Source: Campylobacterota bacterium | GTDB lineage: Bacteria; Campylobacterota; Campylobacteria; Campylobacterales; Nitratiruptoraceae | Assembly (NCBI GenBank): GCA_013153715.1 | Contig: JAADDW010000012.1 | Coordinates: forward strand, 1 to 36,166 | Direction of reading: 5' to 3' | DNA: 36,166 nucleotides | Shown: positions 25,230 to 32,711 of the stretch, in pieces | Numbering within the stretch: the first letter of the stretch is position 1 | Layout of the letters: every line of letters starts with the position of its first letter | Translations under genes and position numbers: made by a program | The notes under the pieces: model-generated | Told to the model about the DNA's origin: nothing | What the model saw: the letters and a program-made list of their open reading frames with translations, nothing else | Database searches by the model: none

Positions 25230-26768
25230 ATGGAGCAGGTTCCCATTGTCATTCTCGATTTCGGTAGCCAATATACCCAGCTCATAGCCAGGAGGCTCAG
25301 AGAGGCTGGGGTTTACTGTGAGATCTACCCCTACTTCGAGGAGATCGAGAGAATCGAGGCCAAAAGGCCCCAGGGTATCATTTTCAGCGGTGGTCCCGCC
25401 AGCGTCTATGATCCCGACGCTCCAAGGGTCGATAGGAGGATCTACGACCTGGGACTCCCCATTCTCGGCATCTGCTACGGCATGCAACTCATTACCACCG
25501 ATTTTGGAGGGGAGGTCATTCGGGCCCTGGAACATGAATATGGAAAGGCTCGGCTCCACATAGACCGCCCCTCCAAACTCTTCAAGGGGACGAAGGAGGG
25601 ACAGATTGTCTGGATGAGCCACGGCGACAAGGTGGAACAGCTCCCCAAGGGCTTCCTCCAGCTGGCCCATACCGACAACTCCCCCTACGCCGCCATAGCC
25701 CATGGGGAGCGGGAGATCTACGCCCTCCAATTCCACCCTGAGGTCTCCCATTCGGAAGAGGGGGAGAAGATACTCCGAAACTTTGCCAGAGAGGTCTGCG
25801 GCATCACCTCCCAGTGGGACATGGGCCATTTTGCCAAGGAGCAGATCGAGAAGATTCGGAGAGAGGTGGGGAGAGATAAGGTCCTCTGCGCCCTGAGCGG
25901 AGGGGTTGACAGCTCTGTTGTGACAGCCCTCCTCTACGAAGCCATCGGCGACCAGCTTATTCCGGTCTTCGTCGATAACGGCCTCCTGAGGGCAGGGGAG
26001 CGGGAGAAGGTGGAGCATGTCTTCAAGAATATTCTCCAGGTCCCCCTCATCGTCATCGACGGGAGGGAGCGGTTCCTCCAGGCCCTCAAAGGGGTCACCG
26101 ATCCCGAGGAGAAGCGGAAGATCATCGGCCACACCTTCATCGAACTCTTCGAGGAGGAGGCCAAGAGACACAAGGGGGTTAAATATCTGGCCCAGGGGAC
26201 CCTCTATCCCGATGTCATCGAGTCTGTCAGCGTCAAAGGGCCCAGCGAGACCATCAAATCCCACCACAATGTGGGGGGATTGCCGGAGTGGATGGAGTTC
26301 AAACTGATAGAACCTCTCCGGGAGCTCTTCAAAGATGAGGTGAGAAAGTTGGGATTGGAGTTGGGGCTCCCTAGGGAGATGGTTTACCGCCACCCCTTCC
26401 CGGGCCCGGGGCTGGCCATACGGATTTTAGGGGAGGTGACACCCGAAGCCCTCGACCTCGTCAGAAGGGCCGATACAATCCTGCTGGAGGAGATCAAGGC
26501 CCACGGACTCTACGAGAAGCTCTGGCAGAGCTTCGCAGTCCTCCTCAATGTCAAGAGCGTCGGTGTCATGGGAGACAAACGGACCTACGAGAATACGGTA
26601 GCCCTCAGAATTGTCGAGTCCAGCGACGGCATGACGGCTACCTTCGCCCACATTCCCCACGACCTCCTGGAGCTCATCTCCAACAGGATCATCAACGAGG
26701 TCGATGGGATCAATCGAGTTGTCTTCGACATCACCTCCAAACCCCCAGGAACGATTGAGTGGGAGTGA
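25230..26768 (+). CDS. guaA: GMP synthase (glutamine-hydrolysing)
   Basis: GuaA converts XMP to GMP. The 512-residue protein has an N-terminal class I glutamine amidotransferase domain with catalytic C82 (GICYGMQL), H169 and E171 (FHPEVSHS). The ATP pyrophosphatase domain follows with [10 protein letters not shown] (223-229), and the C-terminal dimerisation domain carries [16 protein letters not shown] and [11 protein letters not shown]. Length and all motifs are standard. AAAGGAG precedes the ATG. The stop shares a base with the hemD start. Confidence 0.97.
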   Translation: MEQVPIVILDFGSQYTQLIARRLREAGVYCEIYPYFEEIERIEAKRPQGIIFSGGPASVYDPDAPRVDRRIYDLGLPILGICYGMQLITTDFGGEVIRALEHEYGKARLHIDRPSKLFKGTKEGQIVWMSHGDKVEQLPKGFLQLAHTDNSPYAAIAHGEREIYALQFHPEVSHSEEGEKILRNFAREVCGITSQWDMGHFAKEQIEKIRREVGRDKVLCALSGGVDSSVVTALLYEAIGDQLIPVFVDNGLLRAGEREKVEHVFKNILQVPLIVIDGRERFLQALKGVTDPEEKRKIIGHTFIELFEEEAKRHKGVKYLAQGTLYPDVIESVSVKGPSETIKSHHNVGGLPEWMEFKLIEPLRELFKDEVRKLGLELGLPREMVYRHPFPGPGLAIRILGEVTPEALDLVRRADTILLEEIKAHGLYEKLWQSFAVLLNVKSVGVMGDKRTYENTVALRIVESSDGMTATFAHIPHDLLELISNRIINEVDGINRVVFDITSKPPGTIEWE

Positions 26769-27391
26769 TGATCTACATTCTCTCCAACAGAGAGGTGGAA
26801 GGGGCCATCTCCCTCCCCCTCATAGAGCAGTACTTCCTCACCCCTCCCATCAATGTGGAGGGGTACGACTACCTCATCTTCACCTCCAAAAATGGGGTTG
26901 TGGGGATAGATCGTATCGACAGAAGGTGGAGGGGGATACCGGCCCTGGTCATCGGAGCCGGAACAGCCGCCAAAGTTCGGGAGTTGGGGGGAGAGGTGGC
27001 CTACCAAGCCAGAAACTCCTATGGAGATCTCTTTGCCCAGGAGATCGGAGAGCGGTTCGATCCCACAAAGAGCTATCTCTACCCCCGGGGACGGAAGGTC
27101 CTCTCCAACCTGGTCCCCTTCCTCCGGGAACGGGGATTTTCCATAGATGAGGCCATTGTCTATGAGACCCGCTGTCTCCCCTGCGGCCACCGACCCCCTC
27201 CCCCTCCAGGGTCGGTCATCATCTTCTCTTCCCCCTCTACGATCCAATGTTTCTTCCGCTGTTTTGACTGGGACAAGAGCTATAGAGCGGTGGCCATTGG
27301 AGAGAAGACAGCCGCCTACTTTCCCTATTCCATCGCCGTCAGTCCCTCCCAAACCCTCCGAGGTGCAGTTGAGTTTGCTCGACAGTTGTAG
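26768..27391 (+). CDS. hemD: Uroporphyrinogen-III synthase
   Basis: HemD cyclises hydroxymethylbilane to uroporphyrinogen III in heme synthesis. The protein of 207 residues is weakly conserved, as the family always is. It shows the two-lobed pattern: YDYLIFTSKNGVVGI, ALVIGAGTAAKVRELGG, then YLYPRGRKVLSNL with a REGRGFSIDEAIVYET-like crossover and IIFSSPSTIQCFF...YRAVAIGEKTAAYF at the end. The ATG at 26768 shares one base with the guaA stop. An unusual run of five prolines (around residue 140) is coded by a palindromic C-rich stretch. The -35 of the downstream RNA promoter lies in its last codons. Confidence 0.85.
   Translation: MIYILSNREVEGAISLPLIEQYFLTPPINVEGYDYLIFTSKNGVVGIDRIDRRWRGIPALVIGAGTAAKVRELGGEVAYQARNSYGDLFAQEIGERFDPTKSYLYPRGRKVLSNLVPFLRERGFSIDEAIVYETRCLPCGHRPPPPPGSVIIFSSPSTIQCFFRCFDWDKSYRAVAIGEKTAAYFPYSIAVSPSQTLRGAVEFARQL
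27189..27216. repeat. Palindrome encoding the poly-proline stretch of hemD
   Basis: ACCGACCC (27189-27196) and GGGTCGGT (27209-27216) form a perfect 8-bp stem with a C-rich 12-base loop. It codes HRPPPPPGS at the hinge just before the strand VIIFSSPS. The position in an inter-lobe loop suggests a tolerated insertion. Confidence 0.45.
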
Positions 27392-27397
27392 TATAAT
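27369..27397 (+). promoter_or_regulatory. Promoter of the purD-upstream RNA (TTGAGT - 17 - TATAAT)
   Basis: A TTGAGT (27369-27374, 4 of 6) and a perfect TATAAT (27392-27397) are separated by 17 bases. The -35 lies within the last codons of hemD and the -10 begins 1 base after its stop. The predicted start is near 27404, exactly where the closing stem of the RNA begins. Confidence 0.75.
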
Positions 27398-27403
27398 ACT
27401 TCT

Positions 27404-27605
27404 AAAGCCTAAGCGGTGCGCTACCCGCAGTATGGGGGTCCGACACAACACTCCTGAGAGAGGTCGGTAGTCTTGGCTGTGTGTCGGTGGCTCCGCTGGA
27501 GCCGGAGGGATCCGGCGAGGAGTTGCCGCCTAAGGCCAAGCTCGCTCTCTCCTCTTTGGGTCTTTTGGGACCGTCGCATAGCGTGAACGCCCGCTTGGGC
27601 TTTTT
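27404..27605 (+). ncRNA. ssrS: 6S-type regulatory RNA (purD RNA motif)
   Basis: The hemD-purD gap is the longest non-coding stretch in the window (about 230 bases). It holds its own sigma70 promoter, then about 200 bases able to form a long rod. The ends pair over 13 bp: AAAGCCTAAGCGG (27404-27416) with 27591-27603, with one G-U pair. CGCTA (27419-27423) pairs with TAGCG (27579-27583). Inside are further hairpins, such as CCGACACA with TGTGTCGG and GGCTCC/GGAGCC. A U-run ends it. In epsilonproteobacteria a conserved structured RNA upstream of purD has been described and is regarded as the local 6S RNA; position, size, end pairing and promoter fit this. Identification rests on context and folding by eye, not on a covariance model. 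Confidence 0.68.
27589..27605 (+). terminator. Short intrinsic terminator at the 3' end of the purD-upstream RNA
   Basis: GCCC (27589-27592), loop GCTT, GGGC (27597-27600) and five T residues form a compact terminator hairpin. The same bases form the 3' arm of the closing stem with the 5' end of the RNA, so the two structures exclude each other. Read-through would enter purD 18 bases later. Confidence 0.5.
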
Positions 27606-27622
27606 CCTTATAAAGGGCGGCC

Positions 27623-28894
27623 ATGCGTGTATTAGTTGTCGGGAGTGGAGGGAGAGAGTACGCCATCGGATTGGCGCTCCGAAAAGATGAGAATGTAGAG
27701 AAGATCTATTTCGCTCCGGGTAACGGGGCAACCCTGGAGCTGGGGGAGAATGTCGATATTCCAGATTACAGAGAGCTTGCCGCCTTTGCCAAAGAGCGGG
27801 GGATCGATCTCACTATTGTCGGCCCCGAAGCTCCTCTAGTCGATGGAATTGTCGATATTTTTCGAGAAGAGGGGCTCACCATCTTTGGTCCCACCCAGAA
27901 AGCGGCCCTGCTGGAGGGATCCAAAATCTACATGAAGAACTTCCTCAAACGCCACAACATCCCGACGGCCCGCTATATCGAAACAGAGGTGATGGAGGAG
28001 GCCTCCCAATTCATCGACGAGCTGGAACCGCCCATAGTGATCAAGGCAGATGGACTCTGTGCCGGGAAGGGGGTCATCATCGCCGAGAGCCGAGAGGAGG
28101 CCAAAGAGGCGACAGCCGAGATGCTCAGTGGGAGGGCCTTTGGACCGGCTGGACAGAGGGTAGTCATTGAGGAGTACCTGGACGGATATGAGTTGAGCAT
28201 ATTCGCCGTAAGCGACGGAGATCGCTTTATCCTCTTTCCAGCCGCTCAAGACCATAAACGGCTCCTCGACGGAGATCGGGGACCCAATACAGGAGGTATG
28301 GGAGCCTACGCCCCGACCCCCCTCATCGATGATCAACTCTACGCCAAGATCAGGGAGAGAATTATCGCCCCGACCATCAACGGCATGAGGGAGGAGGGGA
28401 CACCCTTTGAAGGAGTCCTCTTTGCCGGGCTGATGATTGTCGACGGGGAGCCCTATGTCCTCGAATTCAATGTCCGTTTTGGCGATCCGGAGTGTGAGGT
28501 CCTCATGCCCCTTCTGGAGACCCCCCCCAGCCAGCTCTTCTACAGGGCGGCCACGAAGCAGATGGACAACCTGGAGGTGACCTTCTCCGACAGATATGCT
28601 GTCGGTGTGGTCCTCGCCAGTGAGAATTACCCCTACGGAAAGAGTAAACCTAGTGAGATCATCATCGATGAGATCGTCCATGAGGAGCTGGCCCAGCACG
28701 CTCACATCTGCTATGCCGGAGTCTCCCTCATAGAGGGGAAACTCTTTGCCACAGGGGGACGGGTTCTGGTCTGTGTCGGTCTCGGGGAGACCCTGGAGGA
28801 GGCCCGCCACTACGCCTACATGTTGGCGGGTCAGGTCCACTTTGCGGGAAAGAAGTTCCGCAGAGACATTGCATACCAAGCGTTAAAAAAATAG
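27623..28894 (+). CDS. purD: Phosphoribosylamine-glycine ligase (GAR synthetase)
   Basis: PurD joins phosphoribosylamine and glycine in purine synthesis. The 423-residue protein starts [18 protein letters not shown], then [33 protein letters not shown], and has the ATP-grasp features [38 protein letters not shown] and [18 protein letters not shown]. Length is standard and there is no fused PurN or PurM. AAAGGG precedes the ATG. Expression is likely influenced by the structured RNA immediately upstream, either by read-through or as an independent neighbour. lptD follows with no gap. Confidence 0.97.
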   Translation: MRVLVVGSGGREYAIGLALRKDENVEKIYFAPGNGATLELGENVDIPDYRELAAFAKERGIDLTIVGPEAPLVDGIVDIFREEGLTIFGPTQKAALLEGSKIYMKNFLKRHNIPTARYIETEVMEEASQFIDELEPPIVIKADGLCAGKGVIIAESREEAKEATAEMLSGRAFGPAGQRVVIEEYLDGYELSIFAVSDGDRFILFPAAQDHKRLLDGDRGPNTGGMGAYAPTPLIDDQLYAKIRERIIAPTINGMREEGTPFEGVLFAGLMIVDGEPYVLEFNVRFGDPECEVLMPLLETPPSQLFYRAATKQMDNLEVTFSDRYAVGVVLASENYPYGKSKPSEIIIDEIVHEELAQHAHICYAGVSLIEGKLFATGGRVLVCVGLGETLEEARHYAYMLAGQVHFAGKKFRRDIAYQALKK

Positions 28895-30958
28895 ATGCGT
28901 CCACTCGTACTCCTTTTACTGCTGGCAGGATTGGCAGGGGCTCGGGATTCGACAGTTATCCTCCATGGGACAAGTGCCCAGGTGGGAAGGGAGAAGGTCA
29001 CCATAGATGGACCCTTTACCCTGGACTACGACAGGTTCCATCTGGAATCGGAGAGGGCCCTCTACGACCACAACAGCTCCCGCCTGCGGCTCCTGGGTTC
29101 CTTTGAAGCCATCGACCAGAACGGCTCCGTCCTCCATGCCCACTCTGGGACCTTCAAACTGGACAAGGAGAGTTTTAGGCTGGAACAGTTCTTCCTGGGC
29201 GAGAGCGGCTCCCAGCTCTGGATAGAGGGGCGAGAGGTAGAGGGGAACAGGACAAGGCTCGATCTCGCCTCCTCCTTTATCTCCAGCTGTCCCGTCCACT
29301 GCAGTGACTGGAAGATCTACTTTGGATCGGGAGACTACAACAGGGAGAACCACTGGGTCAATCTCTATAATATAGCCTTCTATGTCAGAGACATTCCGGT
29401 CTTCTACTTCCCCTATATCGGTTTCTCCACATTGAGAAAGCGGCACAGCGGCCTCCTCAGACCGACTGTGGGACTCTCCAATCGGGAGGGGTTGGTCTAT
29501 ATCCAGCCCATCTACTACGCCCCTACCAACTGGTGGGATCTGGAGTTTGATCCCCAGATTAGAACCAACAGGGGAGCGGGACTCTACACCACCTTCCGTT
29601 TTGTTGACTCCCCCCGATCCTACGGAGAGGTCCGGACAGGATATTTCCATGAGAAGAGCTCCTACCGCCGCGACCACAACATCAGAAACTCCAAACATTA
29701 CGGCCTGGAGCTCTACTACTGGAGGGAGAAGCTCCTCAGCGGAGATGATGGAGATGACGGAGTCTATCTAGATGCCAAGAGCTATAATGATGTGGACTAC
29801 TTCTATCTCCAGAAACATAGTGCCCTCTCCAACATTAGCTCCATCATCATCTCCCGACTCAACTACTTCTTTCAGAAAGAGCGAAACTACTTCGGGATCT
29901 ACGGCAAATACTTTAAGGACAATAGGAAGGTGGATAACGACGATACCCTCCAAATCCTTCCGGCCCTCCAATACCACCGCTATCTCCAATCGATCTTCGG
30001 CCACAACATCTCCTACCTCATCAACGCCGAGATCTACCACTACTATCGGAAGGAGGGCCTCAACGCCATCGAGTATCGGTTCGATATGCCCATCACCCTC
30101 TACACCTTCCTCTTCGACGACTGGCTCGGCTTCTCCTTCAGCGAGAATTTGAGCGCCCGCTACGCAGATTACAACTTTGTCGATAAACATCTGAACAAGA
30201 AGTGGAAGAACTACCACAGCTATCGGAACTCCCACCGGATCTCTCTCTACAGCGATCTCTTCAAAAACTACCCCTCCTTCTCCCACGCCCTCCATTTCGA
30301 TGCGACCCTCAATATCCCCAGTGTCGAACGGGAGGGAGGGGATAAGGCCCCCTTCATCGACGCTGTGAGCAACGAGAAGAGCCTCTACCTCACAATGAAG
30401 CAGTACTTCTACGGAAAAGATGGGGAGGAGCTCTTCTACCACCGTCTCACCCAACCCTTCCTCTACGACTACCCCCACAAGGCAAAGGAGTTAGAAAATG
30501 AGATAGGTTTCGAGCGGGGAGGGTTGAAGTTCAACCTCGATACCTTCTACTCCCATCAGAGGAGCAAGATTGTCAGCATCGTCACCCAGGCCAGCTACAA
30601 CGACGATCTCAACCATCTCTACCTCTCCCACTTCTACAGAGATAGGATCTACGGCCAGCGGGACTCCAACTACTTACGATTTGACTATAGTCGATTTTTA
30701 TCAAAAACATATAAACTATTTGCTACAATAGATTATGACTTTGTGGGAGAGCGGACGAAGAGCTGGAGTGTAGGCTGGGAGAAACGGTCTCGATGTTGGG
30801 CTTACACAGTCAGCTACAAGCAGGATGTCATTCCTGTCCTCACCTCAACGGGGAGCAACTCCTACAACAACAATGTCATCTATTTTCGAGTCGAGCTCTA
30901 CCCGTTGGGAGGAATTGCCCGCTCCCTCTCCCAGACCAACGAGCAAAGGACCTTTTAA
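28895..30958 (+). CDS. lptD: LPS-assembly protein LptD (outer-membrane translocon)
   Basis: LptD is the outer-membrane barrel that inserts lipopolysaccharide. The 687-residue protein has a signal peptide (PLVLLLLLAGLAGA), an OstA-like jellyroll domain (about 20-125: VTIDGPFTLDYDRFHLES, LLGSFEAIDQNGSVLHA), and a C-terminal barrel rich in alternating aromatic strands (SGLLRPTVGLSNREGLVYIQPIYY). C132 and C136 (SSCPVHCSDW) sit where disulfide-forming cysteines occur; one more Cys lies near residue 634. The ATG directly follows the purD stop and has no clear Shine-Dalgarno, so translation probably depends on purD. A purD-lptD pairing fits Campylobacterota. Confidence 0.94.
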   Translation: MRPLVLLLLLAGLAGARDSTVILHGTSAQVGREKVTIDGPFTLDYDRFHLESERALYDHNSSRLRLLGSFEAIDQNGSVLHAHSGTFKLDKESFRLEQFFLGESGSQLWIEGREVEGNRTRLDLASSFISSCPVHCSDWKIYFGSGDYNRENHWVNLYNIAFYVRDIPVFYFPYIGFSTLRKRHSGLLRPTVGLSNREGLVYIQPIYYAPTNWWDLEFDPQIRTNRGAGLYTTFRFVDSPRSYGEVRTGYFHEKSSYRRDHNIRNSKHYGLELYYWREKLLSGDDGDDGVYLDAKSYNDVDYFYLQKHSALSNISSIIISRLNYFFQKERNYFGIYGKYFKDNRKVDNDDTLQILPALQYHRYLQSIFGHNISYLINAEIYHYYRKEGLNAIEYRFDMPITLYTFLFDDWLGFSFSENLSARYADYNFVDKHLNKKWKNYHSYRNSHRISLYSDLFKNYPSFSHALHFDATLNIPSVEREGGDKAPFIDAVSNEKSLYLTMKQYFYGKDGEELFYHRLTQPFLYDYPHKAKELENEIGFERGGLKFNLDTFYSHQRSKIVSIVTQASYNDDLNHLYLSHFYRDRIYGQRDSNYLRFDYSRFLSKTYKLFATIDYDFVGERTKSWSVGWEKRSRCWAYTVSYKQDVIPVLTSTGSNSYNNNVIYFRVELYPLGGIARSLSQTNEQRTF

Positions 30959-30961
30959 ACT

Positions 30962-32428
30962 ATGAAGACTGAAGCCAAAGTGGGACTCTTCGTCGCCCTT
31001 GGTCTCCTCTTCCTCTTCCTCCTGAGCACCCAGGTCAACCGTTTTGCCAACATGGGGAAGAAGGGGTATGAGATCTATGCCCTCCTGGAGGATGCATCGG
31101 GGCTAGATAAAAATGCCAAAGTAAAAATCAAGGGGGTCGATGTCGGTTTCGTCAAGGATATAGGTCTGGAAGGGAGAAAGGTAAAGGCGGTTCTCTTCAT
31201 CTACGACGGAGTGAAGATACCGAAAGACTCCATAGTGACTCTCCAACAAGAGAGTCTCCTCGGAACCAAATATCTGGCCATCGAACCTGGGAAATCGGAG
31301 GAGTACCTGGGAGCTGGGGAGGCTTTGACCAAGGAGAAACTCTATGTCTCCTTTGACCAGACCAGCACGACCATCAATGAGGCGGCCCAGGAGTTCAAAG
31401 CCTTCATCTCCGAGCTGAGGGAGTCCATCAAAGGGGCCAGCGGCGAAGATCTGAAGAAGAGCGTCGAAAATCTCCAGAGAATTACAGAACATCTGCGGGA
31501 GCTCATTGAACAGAACAGGGAGAATATCGCCCAATCCATCGAGAATATCAAGGAGATGGGCCTCAAATTGAGTGAAGCGGGAGAGAAGTTTGGGCGGATG
31601 AGCGACAAATTCGCCCTCACAGCAGACAACATCAACCAGAGGCTCCCCTCCATTATGAGACGGATCGATGAGATCACCCTCTATCTCCGAGATGTGGGAA
31701 AAGATCTGAAGGTGAAACTGCCTGAGGTTCTCGACCGCTTCGCCAAGATCGAGGCGGAGTTGGAGGGGGTTGTCAAGGAGAATAGGAAACCTCTCCATAA
31801 GACAATTCTCTCGGCTAACAAATTTTTCCAGAAGGGGGGGGACTCTTTCCAGAAGCTGGACAAATTCTTTGAATCGATGGGAAAGAGCCAGATCGAGCTA
31901 GAGTTTAGCGGACAGTACATGAGTAAAGATGACTATGTGAAGAATATGGTCGCCCTCAACTACATCCCCTCCCCCAACAAGTACTATATGCTGGAGGTTG
32001 TCTCTCGGGATGACTACTCCCGCCTCGATGAGAAAGGAGACATTATCCTCCCCAGGAAACATGAAGATTCCCAATTCCTGGTCTCTGCCATGTATGGACG
32101 CCGTTACGGCGACCTTCGGTTCAGACTGGGACTCATCGAGAATACAGGAGGGGTCGGAGTTGACTACTTCTTCGACAACGATCGAGGGAAATTGAGGACC
32201 GACCTCTACGACTTCAACGCCGTCAATGATGTCCGTGGGAAGAGTGCCCATCTGGACATGACCCTCCGCTACAGGTTCCTCAAACATCTGGATACCTATA
32301 TCGGCGTTGACAATATCCTCAACAGCAAAGCGAGAAACCTCACCTTCGGTTTCGGCCTCAACTTCATAGATCAAGATATGAAGTACCTCCTCGGTACGGT
32401 AAGTGGGGCCGGAACCTATCTCAAATGA
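30962..32428 (+). CDS. MlaD/MCE-family lipid transport protein with barrel-like C-terminal domain
   Basis: The N-terminus has one membrane anchor (KVGLFVALGLLFLFLLS, 6-22) and one MCE domain (about 37-112: YALLEDASGLDKNAKVKIKGVDVG, then SLLGTKYLAIEPG). MCE proteins form hexameric rings carrying lipids between membranes. A long coiled-coil region (about 135-305) follows. The last 180 residues (311-488) are a series of about ten amphipathic beta strands, such as LRFRLGLIENTGGVGVDYFF and NLTFGFGLNF, which look like an outer-membrane barrel or a half barrel. Typical MlaD is about 160-300 residues, so the barrel-like tail (488 total) is unusual. It lies directly after lptD; no mlaE or mlaF is nearby. 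Confidence 0.85.
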   Translation: MKTEAKVGLFVALGLLFLFLLSTQVNRFANMGKKGYEIYALLEDASGLDKNAKVKIKGVDVGFVKDIGLEGRKVKAVLFIYDGVKIPKDSIVTLQQESLLGTKYLAIEPGKSEEYLGAGEALTKEKLYVSFDQTSTTINEAAQEFKAFISELRESIKGASGEDLKKSVENLQRITEHLRELIEQNRENIAQSIENIKEMGLKLSEAGEKFGRMSDKFALTADNINQRLPSIMRRIDEITLYLRDVGKDLKVKLPEVLDRFAKIEAELEGVVKENRKPLHKTILSANKFFQKGGDSFQKLDKFFESMGKSQIELEFSGQYMSKDDYVKNMVALNYIPSPNKYYMLEVVSRDDYSRLDEKGDIILPRKHEDSQFLVSAMYGRRYGDLRFRLGLIENTGGVGVDYFFDNDRGKLRTDLYDFNAVNDVRGKSAHLDMTLRYRFLKHLDTYIGVDNILNSKARNLTFGFGLNFIDQDMKYLLGTVSGAGTYLK

Positions 32429-32697
32429 TGGACGATCCCGTAAAGAGTATCCAGCAGGCTCTGGAGGTCTTGGGGCTCCCCCCCATGATCTCCCAGAAGG
32501 AGCTGAAGGAGAGGTATAGGGAGCTCTCCAAGAGATACCACCCCGATCGGGGAGGGAGCCATGAAGAGATGGCCCAGATCAACAGGGCCTACAAGATACT
32601 CCAGAGCTATATGGAGAATTACCGGTTCACTTTCAGCGACGAGGAGATTTTGAAGCAGTTCCCCCTGAAGGAGCACCAGGAGAGATTTAGATTTTGA
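32425..32697 (+). CDS. Short J-domain protein
   Basis: The 90-residue protein is essentially a J domain: ALEVLGLPPMISQKELKERYRELSKRYHPDRGG contains helices II and III with the HPD motif (H38-P-D). EEMAQINRAYKILQSYM forms the last helix, followed by a short tail. There is no G/F region or zinc domain, so it is not DnaJ itself; such proteins stimulate Hsp70 ATPase for a particular client. It overlaps the end of the MCE gene (ATGATG), so either of two adjacent ATGs may be used. Client unknown. Confidence 0.88.
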   Translation: MMDDPVKSIQQALEVLGLPPMISQKELKERYRELSKRYHPDRGGSHEEMAQINRAYKILQSYMENYRFTFSDEEILKQFPLKEHQERFRF

Positions 32698-32711
32698 AAG
32701 GAAATAGATAG

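Noticed and set aside
27404-27605. Alternative identities for the hemD-purD RNA: RNase P RNA, tmRNA or SRP RNA.
   Set aside because: The conserved GAGGAAAGUC of RNase P, the tRNA-like ends of tmRNA and the GGAAGCAGCC loop of SRP RNA are all missing.
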